From Paucimonas lemoignei (GTDB lineage: Bacteria > Pseudomonadota > Gammaproteobacteria > Pseudomonadales > Pseudomonadaceae): a stretch of 64,000 nucleotides of DNA. Position numbers and translations under genes: made by a program. The stretch is from assembly GCA_900475325.1 (NCBI GenBank), contig LS483371.1, positions 3,968,001 to 4,032,000 of the forward strand. Direction: 5' to 3'. Shown piece by piece: positions 52,953-62,800 of the stretch. The notes beneath the pieces are model-generated. The model was given only the letters and a program-made list of their open reading frames with translations. It did not search any database and was not told where the DNA came from. Numbering within the stretch: position 1 is the stretch's first letter; each line of letters starts with the position of its first letter.

Positions 52953-54731
52953 TTAAACCACCTCCTCCCCCCGCACATTGAACTGCAACGCCGCCAACCG
53001 TGCATACAACGGGTTGCTGGCGATCAACTGCTGATGCGTGCCGATCGCCACCAGCCGCCCCTGATCGATCACCGCAATGCGGTCGGCGTTCTGCACCGTG
53101 GCCAGTCGATGGGCGATGACCAGCGTCGTGCGGCCCTTCATCAGACTCGGCAAGGCCTCCTGAATCAAATGCTCACTTTGCGCATCCAGCGCGCTGGTGG
53201 CTTCGTCCAGTAGCAGAATCGGCGCATCTACCAGCAATGCCCGGGCAATGGCCAACCGTTGACGCTGCCCGCCCGACAAACCCAGGCCGCCATCCCCCAG
53301 ATGGGTCTGATAACCGTCAGCCATTTGCAGAATGAATTCATGGGCATGGGCGATGCGCGCGGCCGCCTGGACCTGCGCAGGCGTGGCCTCCGGATTGCCG
53401 TAGCGAATGTTTTCTTCGACGCTGCCGAAAAACAGCGCCGGACTCTGGGACACCAGCGCAAAGCAACGTCGCAGGTCGGCAGGGTCCAGCTGCGCGATGG
53501 GCAGTCCATCCAGCAGAATGCGACCCTGTTGCGGGTCGTAAAAGCGCAGCAGCAAATCAAACAAGGTCGACTTGCCTGCGCCGGAAGGGCCGACCAGTGC
53601 CAGGGTTTCGCCGGGCTTGATGTTCAGAGTCAGGTCGTCGAGGGCATTGCGTTCGGGCCGGGACGGGTAGGCAAAGCACACGGCTTGCAGCTCAAGCTCC
53701 CCGGCGACGCGCTCAGGCAAGCGCAGCAGATCGCTGGCCGGCGGGGTGATCTCGCTTCTGGCCTGCAACAATTCCGAAATACGCTCCGCTGCGCCGGCGG
53801 CCCTTTGCAGCTCGCCAATGACTTCGCTCAAGGTGCCAAAGGCGCTGCCGACGATCAGCGCATAAAACACAAATGCGGCCAGCTCACCGCTGGAAATCGT
53901 GCCGTCGATCACGTCCATGCCGCCGACCCACAACATGACCGCTACAGCGCCCAGCACCAGCACAATGACCAGGGTAATCAGCCAGGAACGTTGCAGAATG
54001 CGCTTGCGCGCGGTCTGGAACGCCTCTTCAGCAGTCCGCGCAAACCGCTGCTTGTCTTGCTGCTGATGGTTATAGGCCTGCACCGTCTTGATCTGCCCCA
54101 GGGCCTCGGACACGTAGCTGCCGACATCGGCGACCCGGTCCTGACTTTCCCTGGACAAGCTGCGCACCCGGCGGCCGAAGATCAGGATCGGCGCCAGCAC
54201 CAAAGGTAATGCGACCACCACGATACTGGTCAGCTTGGGATTGGTGATGAACAACAGAATGATCCCGCCAATCACCATCAACGCATTGCGCAGAAACATC
54301 GACAGCGATGAGCCGATCACTGATTGCAGCAGGGTGGTGTCGGCGGTCAGCCGCGACTGGATTTCCGAGCTGCGGTTGTTTTCGTAAAAGCCCGGATGCA
54401 GATTGATCAGATGATCGAAGACTTTTTTGCGCAAATCGGCGACCACCCGCTCGCCAATCCACGACACCAGATAGAAGCGCGCAAAGGTGCCGACCGCCAG
54501 GCCGAGGATCAGCACCATGAACAGGCCAATGGACTGATTGAGCAGATGCGGCGAGCGAGTCATGAAACCCTGATCGACCATCAACTTGATGCCCTGCCCC
54601 ATGGACAAGGTAATGCCAGCGGTAACGATCAGCGCCACCAGCGCGCCAAACGCCTGCCAGCGATAAGGGGCCATGAAGCGGGCAGCCAGACGAATCGCCT
54701 GACGTTGACGACTGGAAAGCAACGAAACCAT
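52953..54731 (-). CDS. MsbA-like ABC exporter (fused membrane and ATPase domains)
   Basis: A 592-residue half-transporter. Six membrane helices occupy residues about 25-310, followed by the nucleotide-binding domain: Walker A GPSGAGKST, Q-loop SQSPALF, signature LSGGQRQRLAIARAL, Walker B PILLLDEATSALD and switch His VIAHRL. It probably works as a homodimer exporting lipid, drug or peptide. ATG 54731 with AGGTG upstream gives the family N terminus; a 47-residue longer frame is not supported. Confidence 0.93.
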   Translation of the reverse strand: MVSLLSSRQRQAIRLAARFMAPYRWQAFGALVALIVTAGITLSMGQGIKLMVDQGFMTRSPHLLNQSIGLFMVLILGLAVGTFARFYLVSWIGERVVADLRKKVFDHLINLHPGFYENNRSSEIQSRLTADTTLLQSVIGSSLSMFLRNALMVIGGIILLFITNPKLTSIVVVALPLVLAPILIFGRRVRSLSRESQDRVADVGSYVSEALGQIKTVQAYNHQQQDKQRFARTAEEAFQTARKRILQRSWLITLVIVLVLGAVAVMLWVGGMDVIDGTISSGELAAFVFYALIVGSAFGTLSEVIGELQRAAGAAERISELLQARSEITPPASDLLRLPERVAGELELQAVCFAYPSRPERNALDDLTLNIKPGETLALVGPSGAGKSTLFDLLLRFYDPQQGRILLDGLPIAQLDPADLRRCFALVSQSPALFFGSVEENIRYGNPEATPAQVQAAARIAHAHEFILQMADGYQTHLGDGGLGLSGGQRQRLAIARALLVDAPILLLDEATSALDAQSEHLIQEALPSLMKGRTTLVIAHRLATVQNADRIAVIDQGRLVAIGTHQQLIASNPLYARLAALQFNVRGEEVV

Positions 54732-55030
54732 TAACAATGCACCTGCGGGTAAGGCTGAGGCGGCAAAGCGTACACCCGTAAAGCGGCCGATTGTGCAGTT
54801 AAAAACCCCACGACCACCCGGCAGGCCTAATGAACTCTGGCCCATAACGCCAGTCTGCTCATTTATGACCACAGACCTTGCGCCTAATAGACGATTGATC
54901 TAAGCACGGGCTGGCGGTTTCCCATCGATTCTGGTGGAGTTAAGGGCGATTGGTGGGCCGGGAACCTCTAGATGCGGCTTCATCGATCCTTGGCAATACA
55001 ACGCGCAACACCTGATGAAGGAGACAGGCC

Positions 55031-55207
55031 ATGAGCTTGCAAGACAACAGCAATCAAGTCCCGGTGGTTCGAGCCACGCCGACGCTACCCGTAGGCGGCG
55101 CCGTACTCGACGAGAATGGGCAGGAAATCCTGATTACTGAAGAAATGGTTCAGGCTGCCTGTCAGGAATGCGACAAAAACTGGGTGACCCCTGATAAGCA
55201 GGACTGA
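55031..55207 (+). CDS. PA1571-family small protein
   Basis: A 58-residue soluble protein with GGAGACAGGCC before the ATG. The pattern MSLQDNSNQVPVVR, then VGGAVLDENGQEILITEEMV and a short charged end, matches a small Pseudomonas family that I know as PA1571-like. The middle motif (GxxxDexGxEIxITExM) is the conserved part. The function is unknown. A terminator follows about 50 nt after the stop. Confidence 0.75.
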   Translation: MSLQDNSNQVPVVRATPTLPVGGAVLDENGQEILITEEMVQAACQECDKNWVTPDKQD

Positions 55208-55256
55208 TTTACCAGAGCAGGGTCGAAGAACAAGACCGAGCACTATCCCGAATTCA

Positions 55257-55282
55257 AAACCCGACGCTGTGTCGGGTTTTTT
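55257..55282. terminator. Intrinsic terminator
   Basis: AAACCCGAC and GTCGGGTTT pair perfectly around a five-base loop and are followed by further T's. It lies between the small-protein gene and convergent pdxB. Confidence 0.88.
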
Positions 55283-55312
55283 CTGCCTGCAGACTTTGCC
55301 CCCCTACCGACT

Positions 55313-56461
55313 TCAGATGGCCGGGACCACAACGGCCCCCAGTGCTGCAACGAGCTGCTGCAGGCGCTCGGACTGGCCATTGATCTGGACGCTGAGCCCT
55401 TCAATTTCACGACGCGGCGGATAGTGTTTGCGCAACAGGTCGAACGCCAACGGCTGGCTGAGGCTACCCACAAGACTACGACGAAAATCAGCGTCGTCCC
55501 GGCGCGGGTCATACACCCCCCGGCACAGCATGTTCAAGGCCCAGTCGGGATCCGTCTCTGCATCCAGCGTGACCTGCGCCAGCCAGGCGCGCGGCAACAA
55601 ATCAGCAAGATGGATCGGCGCGTCCTGCCCAAGATAGGCACACAGCGCCTGGTAAATCTGTGAAGTCCCGCGCTGACGGCCGTCGAGGCTGTAACCGGCA
55701 ATATGCGGGGTAGCGATCACGCACAAATCGGCCAGCGCAGCATTCACCGTGGGCTCGCCCTCCCAGACATCCAGCACGGCCTGCAAGTCCTCACGTTCCA
55801 GCAGCGTGTCATGCAGGGCGACGTTGTCCACCACCGGGCCACGGCTGGCGTTGATCAGCCAGGCGCCGTGTTTGAGCTGCTGCAGCCGTTGAGCGTCCAG
55901 AAGATGCCAAGTGGGATGCTCGGCGGTTTTGCTCAGCGGGGTGTGCAGGCTGATCACGTCGCAACGCTGAAGGATCTCGTCGAGACTGACGAAATCGCCC
56001 CCTTCGGCGGCCTGTCGAGGCGGATCGCAGACCAGTACGTTCCAGCCCAGCCCTTTGAGTACCTTGACCAGCCGGCCGCCCACCTGCCCGGCGCCCACCA
56101 CGCCATAGGTGCGCTGCGCCAGATCGACGCCTTCTATTTCCGCGAGGGTCAGCAGGCTGCCGAGCACATAATCCACCACGCCCCGCGCATTGCAGCCCGG
56201 CGCACTGGACCACTCAATGCCCGCCTGCTGGAAATACTCCAGATCCAGGTGATCGGTGCCGATGGTGCACGTGCCGACGAAGCGCACTGCGCTGCCTTCC
56301 AGTAGCTCACGGGTGACCGGGGTCACCGAACGCACCAGCAGCACCTCGGCATCGGCCACCGCAGCCCGATCAATGGAGCGGCCCGGCAGACGCGTGATCT
56401 CGCCGAAGTGGGCAAAAAAGGCATCGAGCAGTGGAATATTTTCGTCAGCAACAATTCGCAT
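55313..56461 (-). CDS. pdxB: Erythronate-4-phosphate dehydrogenase
   Basis: A 382-residue NAD-dependent enzyme of pyridoxal phosphate synthesis, oxidising 4-phosphoerythronate. [16 protein letters not shown] is the standard PdxB N terminus, [14 protein letters not shown] the nucleotide loop, and the catalytic Arg, Glu and His lie in [15 protein letters not shown] and ATPHIAGYS. The C-terminal dimerisation domain with ISL-type [12 protein letters not shown] is present. The frame extends upstream through REP DNA, but ATG 56461 is clearly the start. Confidence 0.97.
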   Translation of the reverse strand: MRIVADENIPLLDAFFAHFGEITRLPGRSIDRAAVADAEVLLVRSVTPVTRELLEGSAVRFVGTCTIGTDHLDLEYFQQAGIEWSSAPGCNARGVVDYVLGSLLTLAEIEGVDLAQRTYGVVGAGQVGGRLVKVLKGLGWNVLVCDPPRQAAEGGDFVSLDEILQRCDVISLHTPLSKTAEHPTWHLLDAQRLQQLKHGAWLINASRGPVVDNVALHDTLLEREDLQAVLDVWEGEPTVNAALADLCVIATPHIAGYSLDGRQRGTSQIYQALCAYLGQDAPIHLADLLPRAWLAQVTLDAETDPDWALNMLCRGVYDPRRDDADFRRSLVGSLSQPLAFDLLRKHYPPRREIEGLSVQINGQSERLQQLVAALGAVVVPAI

Positions 56462-56548
56462 GGTGTACTCCCTGAAGTCGGCGGCAGTGTAGGCATTGAT
56501 CGGGCGGGATAGAAAGCTGCATAGGCTTTCTGGACTCAAACGCGGTCC

Positions 56549-56715
56549 CTGTGGGAGTCCCGACGTCGTTCCAGACGCCGCGCTGTCGCGCAGCAAACAC
56601 AGGACCTGTGGGATCGACCGGGGTGGCGCTCCACCTTGCTCGCGAAGGGTCCGGTACATCCAGAATGTCGGTGTGAGCTATGCGCCTGCTTTCGCGAGCA
56701 AGCTCGCTCCCACAT
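56549..56715. repeat. REP-type repeats upstream of pdxB
   Basis: GTGGGAGTCCCGACGTC at 56551 is a lone half-element. A full hairpin follows in which CACCTTGCTCGCGAAGG (from 56631) and CTTTCGCGAGCAAGCTCGC (to about 56708) pair, ending TCCCACATG. The core shares CCGGTACATCCAGAATG with other REP cores in the window. It fills much of the gap between tusA and pdxB. Confidence 0.75.
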
Positions 56716-56742
56716 GTTCCGCGTGCGCCCTTCGGGTCAAGA

Positions 56743-56997
56743 TCAATCCAGCTTCTTGCGGATCCAGTACAGGAACGTGCCATCTGCAGCCTGCTGATCG
56801 ACCAGATCGTGGCCCAGGAACACACAGAATTTGGGGATATCACGGCGGGTTGACGGGTCGGTGGCGATGACCTTGAGCAAACCACCGGCCTGCAGGTCGC
56901 GCACCTTCTGGTGCAGCATCATGACCGGCTCAGGGCAATTAAGGCCACTGGCGTCGAGAATGGCATCAACAGGGTGGTTTTCGATGGGGTCAGACAT
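56743..56997 (-). CDS. tusA: Sulfur carrier protein TusA
   Basis: An 84-residue TusA protein relaying persulfide sulfur from IscS for 2-thiouridine formation in tRNA and other sulfur transfers. The active-site Cys-Pro is in [13 protein letters not shown] (Cys about 21), and [12 protein letters not shown] is the second family motif. It lies on the same strand as the DUF1289 gene upstream and pdxB downstream. Confidence 0.96.
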   Translation of the reverse strand: MSDPIENHPVDAILDASGLNCPEPVMMLHQKVRDLQAGGLLKVIATDPSTRRDIPKFCVFLGHDLVDQQAADGTFLYWIRKKLD

Positions 56998-57056
56998 AAG
57001 CGCTCCGGAAACTGGCGGGCATTATCACTTGATCAAAGGTTGCATCCAAGGCTTGG

Positions 57057-57527
57057 CTAGCTGCCAAAGGCATCCTTGAGGAAACCCGGCGCAATGTAGC
57101 GCTCGTAATGGGCTTCGGACAGCAGGAAGAATTCCCGATCGATGGCGTCGCGCAGATCCGGCAGCGGCCAGCCACGAAACTCCGGCAGCAGCGCCAGACC
57201 GTAGGCTTCTATATTGCTGATGACCCGCGCCCCTCGGGCAATCAACTGATAAGCCCAGCAATATTCCGACTGGTTGGGCACAAAGCGAATCTTGCGCAGT
57301 TCCAGTTGCTGGCGCAGCTTGCCCGCATCGAACACTTCCAGCTTGGCGGTCATGACCTGCACCAGCAGTTGTTCCAGCCTGAGCCACACGGCTCTTTTCT
57401 CGGCTTCGTCGTAGCCGTTCCAGTTGATCACTTCATGATGGAAACGCTTGCAGCCACGGCACACCAAATCCCCGTAAACAGTGGAGCAAAGGCCGACGCA
57501 GGGCGTTTTGATGATTTGATTGGGCAT
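57057..57527 (-). CDS. DUF1289-domain protein
   Basis: A 156-residue protein. The N-terminal DUF1289 region carries the cysteine pattern TPCVGLCSTVYGDLVCRGCKRF (Cys at about 10, 14, 23 and 26), a probable metal or iron-sulfur site, and the Trp-rich W..Y.E.EK..VW helix. The C-terminal 100 residues are an additional conserved extension seen in Pseudomonas. ATG 57527 is used; a TTG nine bases upstream is possible. Divergent from acnB. Confidence 0.86.
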   Translation of the reverse strand: MPNQIIKTPCVGLCSTVYGDLVCRGCKRFHHEVINWNGYDEAEKRAVWLRLEQLLVQVMTAKLEVFDAGKLRQQLELRKIRFVPNQSEYCWAYQLIARGARVISNIEAYGLALLPEFRGWPLPDLRDAIDREFFLLSEAHYERYIAPGFLKDAFGS

Positions 57528-57922
57528 GGCAGGCAAGGCAACGACAGGCGAGAACGAGCCCGCATATTAGCCCTTTGTCTAACGGTGTTCACCCCCGAAG
57601 GTGTAGGGCTAACTTACCTTTACGCGAGATTTGCCGTAGAATCAGCGAGCCTTTTAAGGCGCCAATGTCCGTTGGAAGCTGTTTTCAAAGCGTCACGAGC
57701 ACAGTCAAAGTAACCCCGCAGTCGGTGTTGACGCAGGTTTCAAGCCCTCGTCAACACTTCATCAGTACAGCCCTGCAGGCGTAAAACTTTGAAAACAGCT
57801 TCTGTAAGGAATTGCCGAAACCCTGACCAAGGAACTCAAAAAGTTTCGTCGTGCAGGTTTTCGGGCAATTGCTGGATGAGCGTCCCGGACACCCATTTGG
57901 GACCACTGATGAGGGTAATACT
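57528..57922 (+). promoter_or_regulatory. acnB promoter and structured leader
   Basis: A -10-like TAGAAT (57637-57642) with TTACCT 17 bases upstream may start a leader of about 275 nt. It contains a perfect 16-base inverted repeat (GAAGCTGTTTTCAAAG at 57675-57690, complement at 57787-57802) enclosing a perfect nine-base one (GTGTTGACG at 57725, CGTCAACAC at 57749). A third imperfect hairpin follows (AATTGCCGAAACC at 57810, GGTTTTCGGGCAATT at 57856) before the GTG start. No known riboswitch motif is recognised. Confidence 0.7.
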
Positions 57923-60532
57923 GTGCTTGAAGCCTACCGTAAACACATCGAAGAGCGTGCCGCCCAGGGTATCGTGCCCCAGCCGCTTAACGCCGAACAA
58001 ACTGCAGGCTTGATCGAGCTGCTGAAAAATCCCCCGGCTGGCGAAGAAGCTTTCCTTGTCGACCTGATCACCAATCGCATTCCACCTGGCGTTGACGAAG
58101 CTGCCTACGTCAAAGCCGGTTTCCTGTCTGCCCTGGCCAAGGGCGAAGTCACCTCGCCATTGATCGACAAAAAGCGCGCTGTTGAACTGCTCGGCACTAT
58201 GCAGGGCGGCTACAACATTGTAACCATGGTCGAGCTGCTCGACGATGCCGAGTTGTCGGCCGTTGCCGCTGAACAACTGAAGCACACCCTGCTGATGTTC
58301 GACGCCTTCCACGACGTCGCTGAAAAAGCCAAGAACGGCAATGCCAACGCGCAGGCCGTGCTGCAATCCTGGGCTGACGGCGAGTGGTTCAAGAAGCGTC
58401 CGACCCTGGCTGACAAAATCAGCCTGCGCGTGTTCAAGGTCACCGGCGAAACCAACACCGACGACCTGTCCCCTGCCCCTGATGCCTGGTCCCGCCCGGA
58501 CATCCCGCTGCACGCCCTGGCCATGCTGAAAATGGCCCGTGACGGTATCGTGCCGGACGTCCAAGGCTCCATCGGTCCGATGAAGCAGATCGAAGAAATG
58601 CGCGGCCAAGGCTTCCCGATTGCCTACGTGGGCGACGTGGTCGGCACCGGTTCTTCGCGTAAATCCGCGACCAACTCGGTGCTGTGGTTCTTCGGCGACG
58701 ACGTTCCTTACGTGCCGAACAAGCGTGCTGGCGGTTTCTGCTTCGGTAGCAAGATTGCCCCGATCTTCTACAACACCATGGAAGATGCCGGCGCACTGCC
58801 AATCGAATTCGACGTCAGCAACATGAACATGGGCGACGTCATCGACCTGTACCCGCACGCTGGCAAAGTCTGCAAGCACGGTACCGATGAAGTCCTGACC
58901 ACCTTTGAAATGAAGACCCCGGTTCTGTTGGACGAAGTCCGTGCTGGCGGTCGTATCCCGCTGATCATCGGCCGCGGCCTGACCGACAAGGCTCGCGCCG
59001 AACTGGGTCTGGGTCCTACCGATCTGTTCAAGTTGCCAGAGCCACCGGCCGACAGCGACAAGGGCTACACCCTGGCGCAGAAAATGGTCGGCAAGGCCTG
59101 CGGTCTGCCGGAAGGCAAAGGTGTTCGCCCAGGTACTTACTGCGAACCGAAAATGACCACCGTGGGTTCGCAAGACACCACTGGCCCGATGACCCGCGAC
59201 GAACTGAAAGACCTGGCGTGCCTGGGCTTCTCCGCCGATCTGGTCATGCAGTCGTTCTGCCACACCGCTGCTTATCCGAAGCCGATCGACGTCACCACGC
59301 ACCACACGCTGCCTGACTTCATCATGACCCGTGGCGGCGTTTCGCTGCGTCCGGGCGACGGCATCATCCACAGCTGGCTGAACCGCATGCTGCTGCCGGA
59401 CACCGTCGGCACCGGTGGTGACTCCCACACCCGCTTCCCGATGGGCATTTCGTTCCCGGCCGGTTCCGGTCTGGTTGCGTTTGCTGCTGCTACCGGCGTT
59501 ATGCCGCTGGACATGCCGGAATCGATCCTGGTGCGCTTCAAAGGCAAGATGCAACCTGGCATCACCTTGCGTGACCTGGTTCACGCCATTCCTTACTTCG
59601 CAATCCAGTCGGGCTTGCTGACGGTCGAGAAGAAAGGCAAGAAGAACGCCTTCTCCGGTCGCATCCTGGAAATCGAAGGCCTTGATGACCTGAGTATCGA
59701 GCAGGCTTTCGAACTGTCCGACGCTTCGGCCGAGCGTTCTGCTGCCGGTTGCACCATCAAGCTGTCGAAAGAGTCGATCACCGAGTACCTGAACTCCAAC
59801 ATCACCCTGCTGCGCTGGATGATCGGCGAAGGCTACGGCGATGTACGAACTCTGGAACGTCGTGCTCAGGCGATGGAAGCCTGGGTTGCCAACCCTGAGC
59901 TGATGGTTGCCGATGCTGACGCCGAATACGCTGAAATCATCGAAATCGACCTGGCCGACGTCAAAGAGCCTGTGCTCTGCGCACCGAACGACCCGGACGA
60001 CGCCCGTCTGCTGTCCAGCGTTGCTGGCGAGAAGATCGACGAAGTGTTCATCGGTTCGTGCATGACCAACATCGGCCACTTCCGCGCTGCGGGCAAGTTG
60101 CTGGACAAGGTCAAAGGCCAGCTGCCAACCCGCCTGTGGTTGTCTCCGCCAACCAAGATGGATGCTCACCAGCTGACCGAAGAAGGTTACTACGGCATCT
60201 ACGGCAAGGCTGGCGCGCGCATGGAAATGCCGGGCTGCTCGCTGTGCATGGGTAACCAGGCACGCGTTGAGCCGAACTCGACGGTGGTGTCGACGTCGAC
60301 CCGTAACTTCCCGAACCGTCTGGGCGACGGCGCGAATGTCTACCTGGCCTCGGCCGAGCTGGCATCCGTTGCTTCGATCCTGGGTCGCCTGCCGACCGTC
60401 GAGGAGTACATGGAGTACGCCAAGCAGATCGATACCATGGCAGCGGACGTTTACCGCTACCTGAGCTTCGATCAGATCGCCGAGTTCCGTGACATCGCAG
60501 CGAGCGCCAATATTCCGGTTGTTCAAGCGTAA
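57923..60532 (+). CDS. acnB: Aconitate hydratase B
   Basis: An 869-residue aconitase B interconverting citrate and isocitrate in the TCA cycle. The N-terminal HEAT-like and swivel domains precede the catalytic part. Cluster cysteines are in [11 protein letters not shown] and [10 protein letters not shown] near the C terminus, and substrate residues in [11 protein letters not shown]. The start is GTG 57923 with GAGGG upstream, giving the standard [16 protein letters not shown] terminus; a longer frame from 57851 runs through the leader hairpin. Codon usage is strongly biased, as expected for a highly expressed gene. Apo-aconitase B can itself bind RNA in other bacteria. Confidence 0.97.
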   Translation: MLEAYRKHIEERAAQGIVPQPLNAEQTAGLIELLKNPPAGEEAFLVDLITNRIPPGVDEAAYVKAGFLSALAKGEVTSPLIDKKRAVELLGTMQGGYNIVTMVELLDDAELSAVAAEQLKHTLLMFDAFHDVAEKAKNGNANAQAVLQSWADGEWFKKRPTLADKISLRVFKVTGETNTDDLSPAPDAWSRPDIPLHALAMLKMARDGIVPDVQGSIGPMKQIEEMRGQGFPIAYVGDVVGTGSSRKSATNSVLWFFGDDVPYVPNKRAGGFCFGSKIAPIFYNTMEDAGALPIEFDVSNMNMGDVIDLYPHAGKVCKHGTDEVLTTFEMKTPVLLDEVRAGGRIPLIIGRGLTDKARAELGLGPTDLFKLPEPPADSDKGYTLAQKMVGKACGLPEGKGVRPGTYCEPKMTTVGSQDTTGPMTRDELKDLACLGFSADLVMQSFCHTAAYPKPIDVTTHHTLPDFIMTRGGVSLRPGDGIIHSWLNRMLLPDTVGTGGDSHTRFPMGISFPAGSGLVAFAAATGVMPLDMPESILVRFKGKMQPGITLRDLVHAIPYFAIQSGLLTVEKKGKKNAFSGRILEIEGLDDLSIEQAFELSDASAERSAAGCTIKLSKESITEYLNSNITLLRWMIGEGYGDVRTLERRAQAMEAWVANPELMVADADAEYAEIIEIDLADVKEPVLCAPNDPDDARLLSSVAGEKIDEVFIGSCMTNIGHFRAAGKLLDKVKGQLPTRLWLSPPTKMDAHQLTEEGYYGIYGKAGARMEMPGCSLCMGNQARVEPNSTVVSTSTRNFPNRLGDGANVYLASAELASVASILGRLPTVEEYMEYAKQIDTMAADVYRYLSFDQIAEFRDIAASANIPVVQA

Positions 60533-60554
60533 AAACGAAACACAGCGTCAAAAG

Positions 60555-60584
60555 AACCCCGTCCTTGTGACGGGGTTTTTTATT
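60555..60584 (+). terminator. acnB terminator
   Basis: ACCCCGTC and GACGGGGT pair around a five-base loop and are followed by TTTTT, 23 nt after the stop. Confidence 0.9.
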
Positions 60585-60710
60585 GGGTTTTATTCATGAG
60601 GTGAGGCTGCCCCCACCTTTTCAAAACAACATTGTTTGCTATACCCACTGAACCCTTTGCCCATTCCACTGCCTCATTCCTCATCATTTACTCACTGGCA
60701 GGCAAACCCC

Positions 60711-61538
60711 ATGCGCACTCTCGAATTGGCGGGCAAACACGTTCCGGTCCTGGGCCAGGGCACCTGGCACATGGGCGAAAAGCAAGACCTGCGCTCGGCC
60801 GAAATCCGCGCACTGTGTCAAGGCATCGAGCTGGGCATGAACTTGATCGACACCGCCGAGATGTACGCCGATGGCGAAGCCGAAAAAATCGTCGGCGAAG
60901 CCATTGCCGGTCAACGTGATTCAGTGTTCCTGGTCAGCAAGGTCTACCCGCACAACGCCAGCCGCAAGGGTATCCCCGCCGCATGCGAGCGCAGCCTCAA
61001 ACGCCTGAAAACGGGTTTCATTGATCTCTACCTACTGCACTGGCCCGGCTCCTACCCGCTGGAGGAAACCGTCGAAGCCTTCGAGCGGCTGCGCGAAGAA
61101 GGCAAGATCGGGCGTTGGGGTGTGTCGAATTTCGACGTTGCCGACCTGCTCGAATTGAACAACGCGGAGTGCGCCACCAATCAGGTGCTCTACAACCCCG
61201 AAGACCGCGGCATCGAGTTCGACCTGCTGCCCTGGGCCGAAGCCAATGGTTTGCCAACCATGGCTTACTGCCCGATTGGCCAGGGTCAGTCAGGGAATCT
61301 GCTGCACCACCCTGCTCTGCACGAGGTGGCTGCGCGGCATAACGCGACTCCGGCGCAAATCAGCCTGGCGTGGGTATTGCGCCGCGACAACATGATTGCC
61401 ATCCCCAAGGCCGTCACGCCAAAGCACATCGAACTCAACGCGGCAGCGGTCGAACTGACGCTCACGGCGGACGATCTGGCGACGCTCGACCGCGCCTGGC
61501 CGGTGCCGACCCGCAAGTTGCCGCTGGCGATGGTTTAA
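60711..61538 (+). CDS. Aldo/keto reductase
   Basis: A 275-residue NADPH-dependent reductase. The tetrad is visible: Asp and Tyr in LIDTAEMYADGEAE, Lys in FLVSKVYP and His in YLLHWPGS. IPKAVTPKHIELNA near the C terminus binds the cofactor phosphate. The substrate is unknown. ATG 60711 gives the family N terminus; the upstream part of the frame is not supported. Confidence 0.93.
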   Translation: MRTLELAGKHVPVLGQGTWHMGEKQDLRSAEIRALCQGIELGMNLIDTAEMYADGEAEKIVGEAIAGQRDSVFLVSKVYPHNASRKGIPAACERSLKRLKTGFIDLYLLHWPGSYPLEETVEAFERLREEGKIGRWGVSNFDVADLLELNNAECATNQVLYNPEDRGIEFDLLPWAEANGLPTMAYCPIGQGQSGNLLHHPALHEVAARHNATPAQISLAWVLRRDNMIAIPKAVTPKHIELNAAAVELTLTADDLATLDRAWPVPTRKLPLAMV

Positions 61539-61579
61539 GTGCATGCGTAGGACATGGGAGCGGCCCGTGGGACCGGCTT

Positions 61580-61667
61580 GTGGGACCGGCTTTAGCCGGG
61601 AAGGGGCCGGTACAGCCTCACATGTTTATCGACTGAAATGCCGCCTTCCCGGCTAAAGCCGGTCCCA
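61580..61667. repeat. REP-type hairpin, family GTGGGACCGGCTTTAGCCGG
   Basis: GTGGGACCGGCTTTAGCCGG and its complement, ending GGTCCCAC, bracket a core of about 40 nt. Part of the arm (GTGGGACCGGCTT) is duplicated just to the left at 61568. Each arm itself contains the small palindrome CCGGCTTTAGCCGG. Confidence 0.88.
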
Positions 61668-61773
61668 CGTCCCACGATCCGAAAAATCGCAACAAAACTG
61701 AAATACACGCTTGGCATGATGCGCACTTCGTCCTTTCGCCATGGACAAGGCGCTTTTCGGCCAGTGAGCAGTC

Positions 61774-62790
61774 ATGAATCAAAGCATCGTGCAGAATCAT
61801 CAGGATTCAGACCTCTTCGGCCTGCTCTACGGTTTCAGCTTCAGACCCGGAGAAGCAGGTCGCGAGATCGGCTCAGCGGTTGCCTTACAGAGCCTGGAGG
61901 CCACCGAAACCGGCGATGAATTCATCTGGCTGCACCTGAACCTGGCCCACGCCGGGTGTGAACGCTGGATGAAAACCCATTTGCAGTTGCCGGACGAATT
62001 CTTCGAGGCGTTGCACGAAGGCTCGCGTTCGACCCGTATCGAGCATGTGGATTCTGCGCTGCTGGCAGTGGTCAACGATGTGGTGTTCGACTTCAACATG
62101 CTGTCCACCGACATCTCCACCCTGTGGGTCTGCACCCACCACAACCTCTTGGTCACCGCCCGGCTGCACCCCTTGCGCTCGGTGGACAAGCTGCGCTCGT
62201 CGGTCAAACGCGGCGAACAGTTTCGCTCGCCCCTGGAATTGCTGGTGCATCTGCTGCGCGATCAAGGCGAAGTGCTGACCCAGTTTCTGCGCAAGACCAG
62301 CCTGAGCGTCGACAAAATCGAAGACCAGTTGCTGTCCCAACGGCTGAGCAATAACCGCTCGGAACTGGGCGCCATGCGTCGGGTGCTGGTGCGTCTGCAA
62401 AGGCTGTTGGCGCTGGAGCCTGGCTCGCTGATGCGATTGCTGCATCGCCCGCCCCAGTGGTTGCTGGAAGAGGACGTCCAGGAGTTGCGCCAGTCCACCG
62501 AGGAGTCGGCGCTGGTGATCAGTGACCTGATGGCGCTGGGTGAACGCATCAGACTGCTGCAGGAAGAAATCGCCGCCAACCTCAACGAGCAAAGCAGCCG
62601 CACCCTGTTCACCCTGACTGTGGTAACCGTGCTGGCGCTGCCGATCAATATCGTCGCCGGTTTCTTCGGCATGAACGTCGGCGGTATCCCGCTGGCCACC
62701 GATCCGCATGGGTTCTGGGTACTCGTGGCGTTTGTCGCGACGTTCACCTTCATTGCCGGGCGCTGGGCGTTCCGCAAGAATCGCGATTGA
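61774..62790 (+). CDS. CorA/ZntB-family divalent cation transporter
   Basis: A 338-residue CorA-superfamily protein: a large cytoplasmic N-terminal domain, a long helix, and two C-terminal membrane helices with the invariant GMN in FFGMNVGGIPL (residues about 302-312). The GMN followed by VGG rather than the usual loop, and the domain sizes, suit the ZntB zinc-transporter branch rather than magnesium CorA. The gene stands alone with repeats on both sides. Confidence 0.9.
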   Translation: MNQSIVQNHQDSDLFGLLYGFSFRPGEAGREIGSAVALQSLEATETGDEFIWLHLNLAHAGCERWMKTHLQLPDEFFEALHEGSRSTRIEHVDSALLAVVNDVVFDFNMLSTDISTLWVCTHHNLLVTARLHPLRSVDKLRSSVKRGEQFRSPLELLVHLLRDQGEVLTQFLRKTSLSVDKIEDQLLSQRLSNNRSELGAMRRVLVRLQRLLALEPGSLMRLLHRPPQWLLEEDVQELRQSTEESALVISDLMALGERIRLLQEEIAANLNEQSSRTLFTLTVVTVLALPINIVAGFFGMNVGGIPLATDPHGFWVLVAFVATFTFIAGRWAFRKNRD

Positions 62791-62800
62791 CGCTTTTCCT

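Noticed and set aside
57836..60526. 896-codon minus-strand frame opposite acnB
   Set aside because: Shadow created by the strong codon bias of acnB; no ribosome binding site or domain.
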